Of a stretch of 64,000 nucleotides of DNA, positions 23,943 to 37,500 are shown one piece after another; the stretch's first letter is position 1, and each line of letters opens with the position of its first letter. Made by a program: the position numbers and the translations under genes. The notes beneath the pieces were generated by a model. The model was given only the letters and a program-made list of their open reading frames with translations, was not told the origin of the DNA and searched no databases. Source of the stretch: Moringa oleifera (taxonomy: Eukaryota > Streptophyta > Magnoliopsida > Brassicales > Moringaceae); contig JAJFZO010000287.1 of assembly GCA_021397835.1 (NCBI GenBank), positions 2,854,501 through 2,918,500 on the forward strand, in the 5' to 3' direction.

Positions 23943-25060
23943 CTTACTAAGCTTATGCGCAGTTTTATTTGTATCCTAATACTAAACACCTATATGTTTA
24001 ACTCAAGTATCTTTTATACTTCAACTTATAAGACCAATGGCTTACTTCCAAAGTAAAAGAAAAAACATATACTAATCTCAAAGAATTTCCTTAATTTTTT
24101 TTAATCAAGAATTGATTATGAACGGTTAAAGAATAATGCTTTTATGATTGTTTGATCTCATAATACAACTTGTTTGTAATTTTGCAATTTGCTCATAATT
24201 TTGCAATGCACATTTATTTCAAAGATTTTATCTTTATTAAGCAAATATAATATGAATATAAATAATGTTCATAGATAAACAATATCTTATGTTTATTTAC
24301 TAATAGTAGAAATACAAATGCAAATAAGTGTATGTTTTAGCAAACTCAATCAGCCAGTAAGTTACACACTATCGTAAATTGTTTTACCAATTTTTAAATA
24401 TTAAGATTTGATTGTCAATAAATGATATATTTATGATATTTTTAAAATCTAATAAAATAGCTTATAAATACAAATCTATGAACTAAGCCCGTGAATAAGA
24501 CCACAAAAGTACATCTTTCAAGCAAACAGGTCAAACCACAATCCGATTCGACCCTACCTTACAGCACCACCAAAACCTTTCAGCATTCTCATCATCCTTC
24601 AGTTACAGCACCATCAAAGACTTTCAGCATTCTCATCATCTTTCATTTTCACAATCACCTCTCTTTTTCGACACTGTAATTTACATTCCCATTCGTAGAT
24701 ATTTGTGCATTGTCTTCAATCGTTTTGACTAGATCATTGGACTACTAATGCAAACAAGAGAACAGACACGAACACACTCAACAATTTATAAGCCTCAATC
24801 ACTTCTAAAGAGTCCACCTCTCAATCAATTTGAAAATTATGGTTGCTGACTATGTAATCACTTTCACTACTGTTACCAAGTTGAAAGAACAATTATATAC
24901 GCAAACAAAACTGAATCAGTGTAGTAATCCATTGGCATCTTGTTCTTTAAGAAAGTTGCAGCTGCAAGACAAGATACACAATGATAAGCAAATTCTCATG
25001 CTTTTACTTGAAACTCAAGTTTATCATCTCAAGACAAACATAGCTTGAATATGACACAGA
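23943..25060. other. Intergenic region upstream of complex I gene 3' end
   Basis: This continues the host repeat interrupted by the copia element and then less AT-rich sequence. It holds a 44-bp tandem duplication at 24561-24648. Short open frames at 24491-24679 and 24839-25048 show no resemblance that I recognise. The 3' UTR of the - strand complex I gene probably reaches into its right end. Confidence 0.4.
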
Positions 25061-25286
25061 CACCCGCGTTATAAATCATCAGTTATGTACCCTATCTCTT
25101 GATTTGTCACAACTAACAAGAGTTCATGAAAATAATAAATTGATACCAATGCAGTGTCTGGAAAAGAAGAACGACGGTTGCTTATCCAACAGAACGACAC
25201 AGAAGCTGTTCTATGTTCATTATTACCAGGAACTCCATAACCAAGAGTGAAGCCCATGGCAGGCACAGCCACAACACAATGAAGAT

Positions 25287-27590
25287 TCAAAAGTAGTTGC
25301 TTTTATAAAAATTCTTGAGGAAATCAGATGTGCCCTGATCCTTGCTCAAATCCTGGACAAGCCCTTGATTACCCACCACATACTGGCCAATAATATGGTG
25401 CCGCTGCTTTGCGTGCTCCGTAATGTTGCCCAGCTCTTCCATTCCCTTGAAGAGCAGCATATCAATCACCTGCAGATTGACTACTATCAAGAAATGGAGA
25501 GAAAACCCAGCATATAGACTCACTGAGCATACACACTATGATCCAATTGCTACTGTAACAGCATTTTTAAGTTACGTGAATCTCCAACATACAAAGAAAA
25601 TATACAGATATTTAAATATTCAAGCAGAATGTACATATCCAACTCATCTACAAGTATTTGCCCCAGCAAATCATACATATTAATATTCAGCCAGATATTC
25701 CAGCATATTACGCTGTTAAGAAGTTCTACCCTGAAAACCAACACAAAAATATTTCTTTAATGATCCCAAGGTATCCCTCATAAACCATAAAATGCATGTT
25801 GGCTATTTTAGGTCCACATGGATGTTGAACAAAAGAAGGATGAAAATCAACCATTGAACAAATCTCACAGAGGTAACACTATGGACCTATAAGTGGAATG
25901 TTAATCAATCAACTCCGTGTACAAGGGATATTGAAACTTTTGGAGAGATTCACAAAGCTTGACTCCGAAACAACAGATCCCAAACCTTACTTCACTAATC
26001 CTTGAAGTCACAAAACCCCATATCCCACAAAACAAATTCCCTTTTAGATCATCTAAGAAGACAATGCCACGGAGAGACAACCCATGTCCCAGCTCATCTG
26101 CATTTTCCAAAACTAATAAAAAATCTTGAACATGGAAATAGAGCAGCAGGTTGTGGTCTACGTGCATGATCCTCCCTTTAAAAGGAATTCAAACAAACTC
26201 TCAAGCATCCAAGTAACTGGAAAATTTTCTCCACAACAAGCTGACAAGAATCAGAAACAAAAGGATCCCTCTAAACAGAGAAACTGACTTTGCAACCAAA
26301 AGACTGACAGGGGTGCCAGTGCCAGTAGGATCCAAAACGATAGTTAATTTCACTTTCGCTAAGGCTGATTTCATCTAAGAACTGTCTTGAAACCAACTAT
26401 CAATGTATTATAAAAGTAAATATTATCAGCATGAGCTTAAGGAACTAGTCCAAAAGGAGTAAAAATAATTAAAGTGAGTTTCACTGGAGAGATGAAGCAA
26501 AAATAAATAAAAAATAAAAAATAAAGAGAGACACTTGACAACAGAGAGTAGAGTCCTTCAAAAAAAGATCATGACTTCAGCAACTCATAAGAGAAACCTT
26601 AGCCCTTTCTCAACACAACCAAGGCTTTCTTCACCAGGTGTAATTCAAAAAACCCTATTTATCAAGTGCCCACAACAAAGTCCTATGCTCCCCACCTATT
26701 ATTAACAAACACTAAAACAACATCCAAACATGCCGTGTTGTTATGCACCCTGTCTTCAGACAAAGAATCATCGAACAAAGGATCAAGTTTCAAGCAGGAA
26801 ATTTGCTTTGTTTTTTTTTTCTTTTTCTTTTTCTAATGTTGACTAGAGTTTTTTTTAATAAAAAAAATTGTTCAGATCTAGAGAATTTTGCATTACCATT
26901 GAAGCAAGAATTTGAGGAAGGACACAATCATCTCGGCCCATGTTTGAAACAACATTGATATTTAAACATTCACCTGGAAATACTACAACACTCAAAACTC
27001 ATACAAGAGAGGTGAAAATAAAAAAGGAATACAAATTTCCACGGAAGTAAATGACCCAATTCCACCTCACATATTCATTCATTGTCCGGAGAAAATTTAA
27101 AATTACAGTCTTTTGAAGCATCATATACTGAAACAGACAGAATAAACAGCAGCTTTCGGTCTATCAGCAGCCTTAGGATCAGTGAAGCCATGAAAGTATA
27201 ATTAATAGTAAGAATGAAAATTTCAATCAGAAACAGATCAGAAATCTTCACAACCTAATCATTTCATAAGGACATGCAATTCCAGAATCAGATCCAACTG
27301 ACCAAAAAACCCAGCAGCAGAGACGCAGATAAGTGCACATATACTCATATACACAAGTGAGCTAAATTAGAACGGACCTTCGGGTTGGTGACGTGGGCGT
27401 TCTTACGAATCTCTGAGGCAATAGTGGAACGAAGTTGGGAGACGGTAACGACGTCGTGGAGGTTGTAGATGTCCATGATGGCTGGGATGGATCTGCACGC
27501 AGACTTGAAGAAATCAAAGACGCGAGTCCTTGCCTCCTCCAGACTCGCTGAGTTAGGTGGTACCTTCACGGCCCTCAAGGTAAACGCCAT
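25287..27590 (-). CDS. NDUFA6: NADH dehydrogenase (complex I) subunit B14 / NDUFA6, LYR family
   Basis: This is an accessory subunit of the matrix arm of mitochondrial complex I, of the LYR-motif family that pairs with acyl carrier protein. Two exons are read on the - strand: 27590-27378 (71 codons) and 25469-25287 (60 codons plus stop). They are joined in phase 0 across a 1908-bp intron with donor AAG|GTCCGT and acceptor CTGCAG|GTG. The product is 131 aa, close to the usual plant length of about 133. Exon 1 has the VPPNSASLEEARTRVFDFF region holding the degenerate LYR-type motif, then CRSIPAIMDIYNLHDVV. Exon 2 carries VIDMLLFKGMEEL, the strongly conserved HAKQRHHIIGQYVV block and a C-terminus ending in FLKNFYKSNYF. 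No presequence is visible, as is normal for this subunit. I see no disruption. The open frame starting upstream at 25523 merely reads intron before the acceptor. Confidence 0.95.
25470..27377 (-). other. Single intron of the NDUFA6 gene (1.9 kb)
   Basis: The intron begins GTCCGT and ends CTGCAG when read on the - strand. It contains A/T-rich tracts but no coding sequence or mobile element that I could recognise. Confidence 0.7.
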
Positions 27591-27732
27591 CTTTCTTCCC
27601 CGTCGCCAAGCACAATAGTCGACTCGAATTGACAGAACCTGGTTTTTGCCCTCTTTTGCTCACGCTTCCATGTTGGTAACGGAGGAGGAAAAGAACACAG
27701 GGAGCTCAGTGCACCCCAAGGCCTGATAACCC

Positions 27733-27796
27733 TGGGCCGGAAACCATTCTCTCTTGTCCAAATCCCTTAAAAATGTCAAACCAACATTAAAGCCCA
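27733..27796 (-). promoter_or_regulatory. Two site II-like promoter motifs of the NDUFA6 gene
   Basis: TGGGCC (27733-27738 on the + strand, GGCCCA on the -) and TGGGCT on the - strand (27796-27791) lie about 145 and 205 bases upstream of the ATG. Site II elements (TGGGCC/T) are a known feature of plant nuclear genes for respiratory-chain proteins and are bound by TCP factors. The motifs are seen; their function here is inferred. Confidence 0.45.
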
Positions 27797-27819
27797 GCTC
27801 TTGGTCTGTGTAAGTTTTT

Positions 27820-30300
27820 CTAATGGAGATTTTTAGTACTATGATATGTTGAGATTACATGTATATGACTAAAATAAATTAATGTGTTTTACAATATTTT
27901 GGAATTGAAAAAAAGTAATATAATGTAATATTTATTAAAATTTGAATTATATTATAATTAATAAATAAATATAATAGTAGTTTAAATTATTCATTTGAAT
28001 TTTTTGAAATTCATTTACATTAATATAAAATGAATTTAAAGTTTTTGAATAAATTTATGTACATTAATCATAATTTATGTAAACAACATAATTGGCACAA
28101 CATAATATCTAATATATTACAGTTTCCTTTATATGTTAGCAAATTATACATTTGTTTTTCCTTTTATTTTCTTAGTTTTCATATTATAAGTTGTCATCTT
28201 TTTAACTTTTGAATTTCAAAATTTTTGTGATAAGTCAATTTTTAAACAGATCTATTTATAATTGGTATGTTTAAATTGATGATTAATAATTTTAAACTCA
28301 AAAAAGTGTTAATTATCATATAGTAAATTTTAAAAATATAAACAAAAAATAAAAATTTAATTATAAATATTTAATCAATAATACTAACATCTTCAAAAGG
28401 AGTTGCCATTGACTTATAACATATCATGCACTTTTTCACATATATTTCCCACTTCAAAATACATATGTAATCATCAAAACTTGGTATAAGTAGTCAAAAG
28501 AAACATATATTATTACTTCCACACAAAAACACTTAGTCCATGAAAATTACATATCAAAAGTAGCTTCCTAATAAATATAGTTTAAAAATTAATTTAATAT
28601 TAATGAAGTTCATCAATCATTAGATTGATTTTTTTTTTTTTTTGGGTTACAAGAGAACATCAAATTGATCATTAAAAGTGCTTTAACAAACTACAACTTT
28701 TGTTCCTCATAGTTTTGTGCATTGAAATTCCTTACAATTTTTTTTGTTTTTTTCATCAATATTTGCATGGCACTTATTTGATTTGACATATCAAGTCCCA
28801 TTTCAAAATGTCATCAACAATCAATCTATTTTCATTAACCTTATTTTTTACCAACATTTTATAAAATTTGTCTAAGATTTGACTTGTTTGTTTCGTAGCA
28901 TTGGTCATAATATTTGTGAATTTATCCATACTTGTCACGACAGGTTTAAAATCTTGAAGTGAATTTAAAAAAAATAGTTGAAAAGTAGTTCATTTGACTT
29001 TAATTAAATAAAAAAATAGACTACTGATTATTTTCTTTAGATATATGAATTCAAGAGTCGGTTACGTGTGAGAAATGATTATTTCTACAACTACACATAG
29101 AAATTGGCACCATTAATAAGAAATTTTTTAGCTTTTTGATTCCCAAACTAATGTTGCATGCATATAAAGACAATGTTTCAAGACTTCATACTCAATTGGC
29201 ACCTATGTTCTAGATGCCTTAAGAAGATATCATATCTTATACTCATTTGATCTTCCATCCTTTAAATCATTTTTTATGCAATTTTATGATGAACTTTAAA
29301 AAGTACACTTGCTTTAATCCTTAGCTCCAAAACCAAAAACTATTTTACTTTAGAACACAAGAGGCCTGCATTCATTTTTCTCTCATATTCTTGAAAATCA
29401 TTTTAGAAATCATGATCTCTCATGATAAAGGTTATACAAATAAATTTGAAAGCTTAAAGAAAATTAAAACTAATTACCTAAATAATATTACCTTCAAAAA
29501 TTGAGCCGAAATATGAACAAAATGTGCAGCAATAATCAAAAGAGAAGAAGTCTAATAATGCTTGATCAATTGATCATATTTTATTCAAAGAATCAACATT
29601 CGTATAATTTACAACAAGATGAATGTTAATGAACTAAATAAATTGAAAATAATCTATACTTGCGAGGCCTTATAATTCATTTTGCACCTTCTTAAATAAG
29701 ACAATTGCAATAAAAAAAACTTAAAAGAGTAACGTGTTTTGTTAAAACAAACTATCGCTCTCAAGAGTAAGCTTGTAGAGCCTAGAGAGAATTACAAAAT
29801 AGTAAAATAAATGAAAATGAAAATGAATGAACATCCTTTACTCATCTTGCGATCTCTTATTTATAGAAGATTTTTAGTGGCATCCCACCAACAAGAATTA
29901 CAAACTTATTAGGAGATCGCAGTACATCGAACACTCTTCTTAGTGTTTTATGTATGCATCCAATGTTCTTCTCATTTTTTCTTCATATGAAAGTCCAAAT
30001 CCAAACTTGTTATACCTTAGTTAGGCTTCAATAAGTAACTCAAAATCATCATTGACACATTATTATCAATACCCAACCCCTATTTACTAGTTAAGGCAAT
30101 CATAATTGAGCAGTGCATTTGGGAATTTAACCATAGGATCATCACCATAATCTTGTATATGAATCTTCATAGTACTCCTTCCTTCTATCTTAAGATTGGG
30201 TCAATATTCATCAATCTTCTAATTATAACATCTAATTTTCTCGAGCTTATGATTGGGTTATGTCTAAATCAATCTTCATAACATAATGGTCTTTTCGAAT
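27820..30300. repeat. AT-rich intergenic region with LTR-like fragments
   Basis: No gene is seen. At 29050-29120 a stretch GAGTCGGTTACGTGTGAG followed by AGAAATTGGCACC resembles the Tat-type LTR signature also found at 16395-16465, so part of this area is probably LTR debris on the + strand. The rest is unassigned. Confidence 0.35.
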
Positions 30301-30302
30301 CA

Positions 30303-31341
30303 TGAAGGCTCTAGGTAGGTAACCCAAGATGAGGAGTAAATTGGGTATTTAATTTTTTTTGCTTATATAAAAAGTTTTTAACCTTGTTTGCATGGATCTA
30401 ACAAGCATAATAATATATTCACAAGCACAAGTACAGAATTTAAAAGAGAAGGGTTAGAGAATGCAAACACAAGATTTTACATAGTTTGGCTCTGATGGCC
30501 TATGTCTACACCTCCAAGCAACTTATTTTAGGATTTTATACTAACTTTCACAAGATAACCCTCAGTTTTCCCTAAACCAAGTCCCTTTACAAATAGTGAA
30601 TCCTTTTACCACAAAATCCAAATACAAATGTTGTTACAAAATATTTTAACCCAGGAAGATTCTCTCATAGAGTAGATGTAATTATAATGAAAGCTCTAGA
30701 TCTCATAAGCCTTTGTGCTCAATAGATAAAATAAAGATATGAATGAGTAAGAATAAATGTTCTCAAGAAAAAGTGAAAGCTAAAGCTTCTCAAATGCATA
30801 AAAGTTACATAGAATGCTTTTCGAAACCCTTTTATACTGTAATTTGAAAAATAGATCTGTTAAATAAAAAAGAAAGAATTTTGAATTTCAAATCTCATTA
30901 GCATGGCGATATCGCGTTTCTCAATATGATAACATACAAGAGATCTATTAGACATAAAACTTGATTTTTTTATCCTGATATCAAAATAGTACCTCGGCTT
31001 GGTGTGGTGGTATCGCGCTAAGCACTACACAACGAGGTGCTACTATGCTTATCGTGGGAGAAAACTTATTGAGTCATAATGTGATCATGTCATATGCTTC
31101 ATTGTCTAGTGAGGTGCCATCGTGCTTCTTGCGAGAGCAACCTTGTTGACTTTTATGGCGGCCTAGTGGTACTGCTCTTATTCATGGTGGTACCTCAACA
31201 ATTATTATTTGGTGAGATAGCACCATTTTTTAGCAATGTGGTACCACAGTGACTTCTAATTTTTATCTTTTATGCGTGCTATTACGTTCAAACTCTTTAA
31301 GGTTAAAAAATTAAGCATTCGCTTAAGTCTAAAGAATCACA
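30303..31341 (-). repeat. 3' LTR (left copy) of the SIRE-like element
   Basis: It aligns with 39067-40234 along its length; shared landmarks are GGATCTAACAA, ATATATTCACAAG, AAAGCTCTAGATCTCA and TAAGTCTAAAG at the far end. Read on the - strand it starts TGTGATTCTTTAGAC; a longer LTR starting at 31372 is possible. It contains a GGTACC-type repeat array with fewer units than the right copy. Confidence 0.75.
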
Positions 31342-34300
31342 AAATACTTTTGAAAAAACTCTTTAAAGTCCATGATTCCTTTTGATGAAAAATATTTGCT
31401 TGTCGTATATTAACCAAAATGTTTATTGAGCATTTAAATTAGGGGATTTACAAGTAAGCCTAGAATTCTAAGCTTCTACAAATTCTAAAACTCATGGACT
31501 ACTTATTTAGTTTTTAATTCTCTTTTTTACTCTAAGGACTTCAATGTACACATCATTAGCTCTTCGAGTTCTTTCATCTCTAAGTGATGTAATACTCACT
31601 TAGACGATTAGTTCTTAAGATAGTTTGTTATCATTAAAATTAGTCTTCATATTTAATCATATAAAACTATGGGACTAGTAATTGCTTTTTTTTTTTAACA
31701 ATGATAAAAACTCTTTTTAAAAAGACAAAACATGCAGCATACTTAAGGTTTATCCAATGAAGAAGACGAGTAATGATACCATGGTTTAACAAATCTTGTT
31801 GTGTTATGTATAATGTCACCAATATTCAAATTAATTATTAAGCACTTTGCCATCTTTGTATTTTCTCCCCTTTTGACATTAACAAAAAGGAGTCTACGAA
31901 AGCATAACACATGTTAATGAAGGTTAAATAGGCCAAAAGAAATCCTAAGAAGACCTTTGGAGCAAGAAATGAGCAAGTTTTAAAAAAATAGACCTTTGTA
32001 GAATAAAGGTAGCTTTTGAATGCAAAGATAATAATTTGAAATTGAAAACAATTATTAAACACTAAGAAAAGAAAAATTTGAAGCTATTTATATACATGAA
32101 TTGTTATACCTAAATGTAGACATATTTAGCCACTATATTGATCAATGGAATATATGTATAGGTTCGCCACCAATATACTTGAGAGATTTTTAGTAAATCT
32201 AGAGCAAAAACCCAAAAATCCATGAAAATGTTTAATGTAAACTCCCTTTAAGCTCATGCTTCCTTATACATTTAAATTTAAGAGAAAATAAACATTTTTT
32301 TGTCAAACATGGATAGAATCTCCCTCTTATTTTTGCAACATCATGCTCATTTATCTAACCAATTTTTTTTTATGAAAATAATCACTTCCAACATTTAATC
32401 ATCAAATCCCCAACTCCACATACATACCCAAGGTAATCATTAAGGCATAACTCAAGCACAATCTAAGCATTTGCTAATTATTCACTCATTCTTCAACGTA
32501 TGCATCATTTCCATTCATTTTAACTATCCATATATTTTTTAATATTGGTCATTGACTTTCTTATACTTAAAGATAATTTAAAAATATAATTATGCATCTC
32601 ATTTATCCAACAAGCCAAGGCACACAAATATGAGAAAAATGCAAGAGTAAAAAGAGAAAAGAAAATAATTTAATTTATTTTTCAATATGTACATCTAAAG
32701 TGCAAAGATTGCACATTACCAGTACAAAAACCAACAATGACAACCTAATTGTTTTTATATCACAAAGATGATCTCATTGAATACCAGAGGTAAAAACAAA
32801 AGAAAAAGAAAAAAAAACTTCATTAATGTGGAAAGTGACTCCAAATGAGCTCCTCAATATGCTTCATGCCTATAAAAAGTGAGCTCACTTGAGACTCTAA
32901 GATAGTGACTTTTAAGTCCATTCGGGTGCTTATATCTTGTACTTGTATACCAAAGTTATTTATTTTGTCACCCAAACTCTCAAGAGAGACACCTTCTTCT
33001 TCAGACTCACTTTCTCTTGCTTCCCTTTTACTTCTCTCTTCATTCACACTCATGACATCCCCCTTTTCATTTTCCTCATCTCCCTTATATTTGTCTATTT
33101 GTTTATGACTTAGTTTTGTTTTTGGATGATGCTTTTAAGGTGTTGATTCAAAACTCTTAACTTCTTCAACTAAATGCATATATTTGAGGGATTTTTTTAA
33201 TTTATGTTATTTTTTGCTTTCATTTCTTCTTTTTCTAAGGTAGAAAGAAGTGGCATTCCAAAATTCCTAAAAACTTTGGTGAAAACATTCCCATAAGGAA
33301 GGGAAAAATTCACATATTTGTTAATTAGTGTGGTGTGAACGTGCTCAATATGATTAAATATTATGAAAGCTAGATTGCAAGGAATCCTATTGAATATTAT
33401 GTGCATGATATATGCATCCATGGGGGTGATAGAATCCTTATGATTACTCTTAGATAAAATGAATGAATGTAAAATCCTAATCGAGGCTCTAAGAGATGCT
33501 CTTATTCCTTGGGTTTATTTTGTTTGGTTGAGTACATTGCTAAAGACTCAATTACTCCCCATTGTTAATTTTTTGGGCAACTAAAGATGTGTTGTCACTC
33601 AAAAATTTGCATTCTCTTTCATTAAGAGCCCTAGAATGAGGGCTAAATCATGGTAATCAAACTTAACGTCTACATTATTAACTCTAACTCTTATGATCTC
33701 ATCATTTGATCTCATGTTAGCAAAGAATTGCTTCATAAGCTTGAAGAATATAGGTCCTTAATTTAAAATACTAGTTCTCATCCTTAAGTACTAACTAGCA
33801 TTCTTAGATCTAAAAAGTATATATCATTAAAGTCAATAGTTTTTGTTATTTCAACCTTTTTTTTTAATTTATTGAAATTCTGTTATATCTATCCTAACAT
33901 TTCTTTCAAATCTTATCTATTATATCTAGATAAGGGATTAGATGAGGAAATATCTTCTCTAGAGTGTTAATCCCCCTTGCTTTTAGGTGGATGAGGAGCG
34001 GTAGTCTTTAATCTCATTGTTTTGATATGACTTAAAGCAAGCTTATGGAGTTTTAGCTTAAGGATTTAGTTAATGATGCTTAAATATAGGTGGGATTCAG
34101 GAGATCTAAGTAAAACTAGGGATTATTGGATTCAGATCTAAAAATAAAGGGATGAATCGAGAGAGAAAGAGAGATAACCTAGGGTTAAGGTTTGAAATTT
34201 GGAAAAAATGAGTAAATGGTATTCATATACTCAATAGTGCGGTGCCGCTGCATTACACTTTGTCGCCTACAGTAGTACCGCATGATAGGTACCCTGCAAC

Positions 34301-34520
34301 ATCTTGTTTTGTCTTTTCCCTCTTTTTGTCTCATTTAAATTCTTATCTAAATATTAAGCATCTTTTTTTCATTTAAAACTAATTCACTTCAATTAACGAC
34401 AAATATTACTTTAGTCAACTTCTAAAAATTTAAAGAAACATCAATCAAATTATATGACACCTAGCATTTAACAATTTGATGAACTTATCTGTATGATATA
34501 AACTAGTTTTTAAGATTTTT
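31342..34520 (-). other. Long 3' region of the SIRE-like element with remnants of an extra ORF
   Basis: Between the end of RNase H and the 3' LTR lie about 3.2 kb. Two - strand open pieces stand out. One at 33421-33197 contains FNRIPCNLAFIIFNHI and SLPYGNVFTKVFRNFG, like proteins annotated as putative plant transposon proteins. The other at 33053-32823 is charged and coiled-coil-like, rich in E/S/K. SIRE-type elements often carry an additional reading frame after pol, and these may be its remains. Confidence 0.5.
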
Positions 34521-37500
34521 TTTAATGATATCATACCTAATTCTTTTCTTATTTTTACAAATATCTCTTCTCCTATTAGCTTTATTAGCATGTCTGCTAA
34601 TTGAATTGATGGCTATGAATTCTAAAACCACATCTCCTTTCTGAACATCATCACGCAAGAAATGATATCTATTCTCAATGTACTTAGTGCTTGAATGTTA
34701 AATTAGATTTTTTGAGATGCTGATAGCACTAGGGTTCTTACACCTTATTGAAATCATGATCTCCTAAAGTTTACTTCATCCTTAAAGTTTGTGCACATTA
34801 CATGCAGCAATAATATACTTGACTTCAACAATGGACAAAGTACATGAGTTTTCTTTTTACTAAACTAAGATACTAAGGATAATCCTAGGAAATAGCATGT
34901 TCTACCTTATGCTTTTGTAGTTAGTACGCAATCGATATAGTTTGCATTTGAATAACTGACTAGATCAAAATTAATGCTTTTAAGGTACCATAACCCCCAA
35001 TCTACAGCCCTTCTAAAATATCTATCTATTCTTTTTGTTGTCTTGAGATGAGATTGTTTAAGGCTAGTTAGCTTTGTACTGACCACACAAACATATACTA
35101 AATAAAATATCAGGTCCACTTGCTATTAGATACAATAAAGACCCAATCATTCCCTGTATATGATGATTTCTATATCCATTTCATTTTTATCTTTGTTCAG
35201 TTTTATTATTGTTCCTATGAGAAGTCCATAATTTTTCCTTTATCTATACCAGAACATTTGAATAGATCACTAGCGTATTTGTTTTGGTTAATATAGATTC
35301 TATTTTTTAATTATTTGATTTGTAAGCCAAGAAGGAAATTAAGCTCATCCATCATGCTCATTCCAAATTTGTCTTGCATGCATTTAGTGAATTCATTACA
35401 CAAGATTACTTTAATGTACCAAAGATTATAACATCTACGTATATTTCTACTAAAAGCAAGTCATGTTCATTTTTTTTAATAAACAAAGTATTATCTACCT
35501 TGCCCATCTTAAACTTTTTAGATATAAGAAAGATATATAATCTATCATACCAAGGTTTAGGAGCTTGCTTCAAATCATAGAAAGCTTTCTTATACATGAA
35601 TACATAATGAGAAAACTCATAACTTTTAAACCTAAGGGGTTGTTGAATATAGACTTCTTCCATAATATATCCATTAGAGAAAGTGCTTTTTACATCCATT
35701 TGGAAAAGTTTGAAATCCATGTGAGAGGTAAAGGTACAAAACATTCTAATACTTTTTAATCTTGCTACAGGGGCAAATGTTACTTTATAATCTATCCCTT
35801 ATTCTTGGTTATATCATTGAGTCACTAATCTTACTTTATTTCTCACAATGTGACTTTCCTCATCAACTTTATTCTTTAATACCTATTTCATGCCAACTAT
35901 GGATTAGTCACTAGGCCTAAAAACTAATTCTCAAACTTAATTCCTCTTAAATTAGTTTAGCTCCTTTTGCATAGCCATCATCCAAAAATTCATCAACTTC
36001 GATCTTCTCTAATGTTCTTAGGTTCTATTTGGGATACAAAGGCTATATTACTACATGCTTCCCTATAAGATGTTGTTGTCCTTCTCTTATGAGATAGACC
36101 TTTTATGACTTATTCTATGAGGTGGTCCCTAGCTACTTTCCATTCTCTAGGTAGCTCATGGTTAATGTTATTGGAAGTATCTTGTCTAATCACAATGGGT
36201 TTTTTTATATCATGTTCTTTTACCTTCTTAGAGTTTTTTAGTTTTTCAACTTCCTTAGTGATGTCTATGGGTTCATCTTCAACTTTTACCTAATTCTATT
36301 TTTGGTACTTCATCAAATACAACATGTAATGTTTCCTAAACAGTCATGTTCCTTTTGTTATACACCTTATAGGCCTTGCTAGATATAAGTATTCGATGAA
36401 ACTAGCTTCCTAAGTCGATCTTTGAGTCGAACTTTTCTAGTCTATCCTTAATGTTTAGGATGAAGCATTTACATCCAAATACTTTAAAATAGCTTATCTT
36501 AGGCATTCTACCTTTTCATAACTCATAAGAAGTCTTTTTAATCTTAGACCTAAATGAGACTATTCATAACACAACAAGCGATATTTACTACTTTCGCTCA
36601 AAATACTTAGGTAATTTGTTTTCGTTTATCATAGTCTTAATCGTTTCTTGTATAAATTTATTCTTTCTTTTTACAACTCCATTTTGTTGGGATGTCTTAA
36701 GAGCGAAGAAATTATGATCATACCCATGTTGATCATAACATATTTGGAACTCATCGTTATCAAACTCTTCTCTGTGATCACTTTGAATACTAACAATAAT
36801 GTTTTCCTTCTCATTTTGTAACTGTTTTGAAAAACTTCGAAAAAAGTTTTTTAAGGCATCATCCTTATGAGCTAAAAAAATATCCAAATAAATCTAGAAA
36901 AGTCATCAACTATTACAAAAGCATAATATTTTCCTTCAAGACTCTTAGACCTAAATGGATCAAATAAGTCAATATGTAGTAACTTAACTGGTTTAGTTAT
37001 GGATATATATTTCTTAGGCTTAAAAGAACTTTTACGTTACTTTCCCATTTTGCAAGCTTCAAAAATTTTATATTTTTCATATTTAAGCTTGGGAAGGTCA
37101 TTTACTAGGTTGTTCCCAGATATTTTAGATATTAGATCCATTCTTGGATGATCTAGTCTCCTATGCCACAACCATGCATCATTACTAATGGCTAACCATC
37201 TGTTCCCATTGCTTGGTGATCTATCAATTTATATAATGTACACATTTGCACACCTTTCACCTAAATACACAATCTCATTATTTTTAGAATGCTTAATAAT
37301 GCATTTATTTGGCTTAAAGACTATCTAAAGTTTTTATCACATAGTTGACTTATACTAAGTAAATCATGTTTCAACCTCTCAACCAATAATACATTTTCAA
37401 TCATTGTAGAGGAAAGGTGATCTTTATCGTGATACTAATGATTTTTCCTTTTACATTATCTCCAAATATGACATATCCCTTCTTTTCTAAGTAAAAGTTG

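Noticed and set aside
24491..25048. Two open frames of 62-72 codons beside the NDUFA6 gene
   Set aside because: Neither has a domain; one contains the 44-bp tandem duplication. Nothing supports coding function.
25069..25290. 73-codon - strand ORF directly after the NDUFA6 stop
   Set aside because: It most likely lies in the 3' UTR of NDUFA6 and has no family resemblance.
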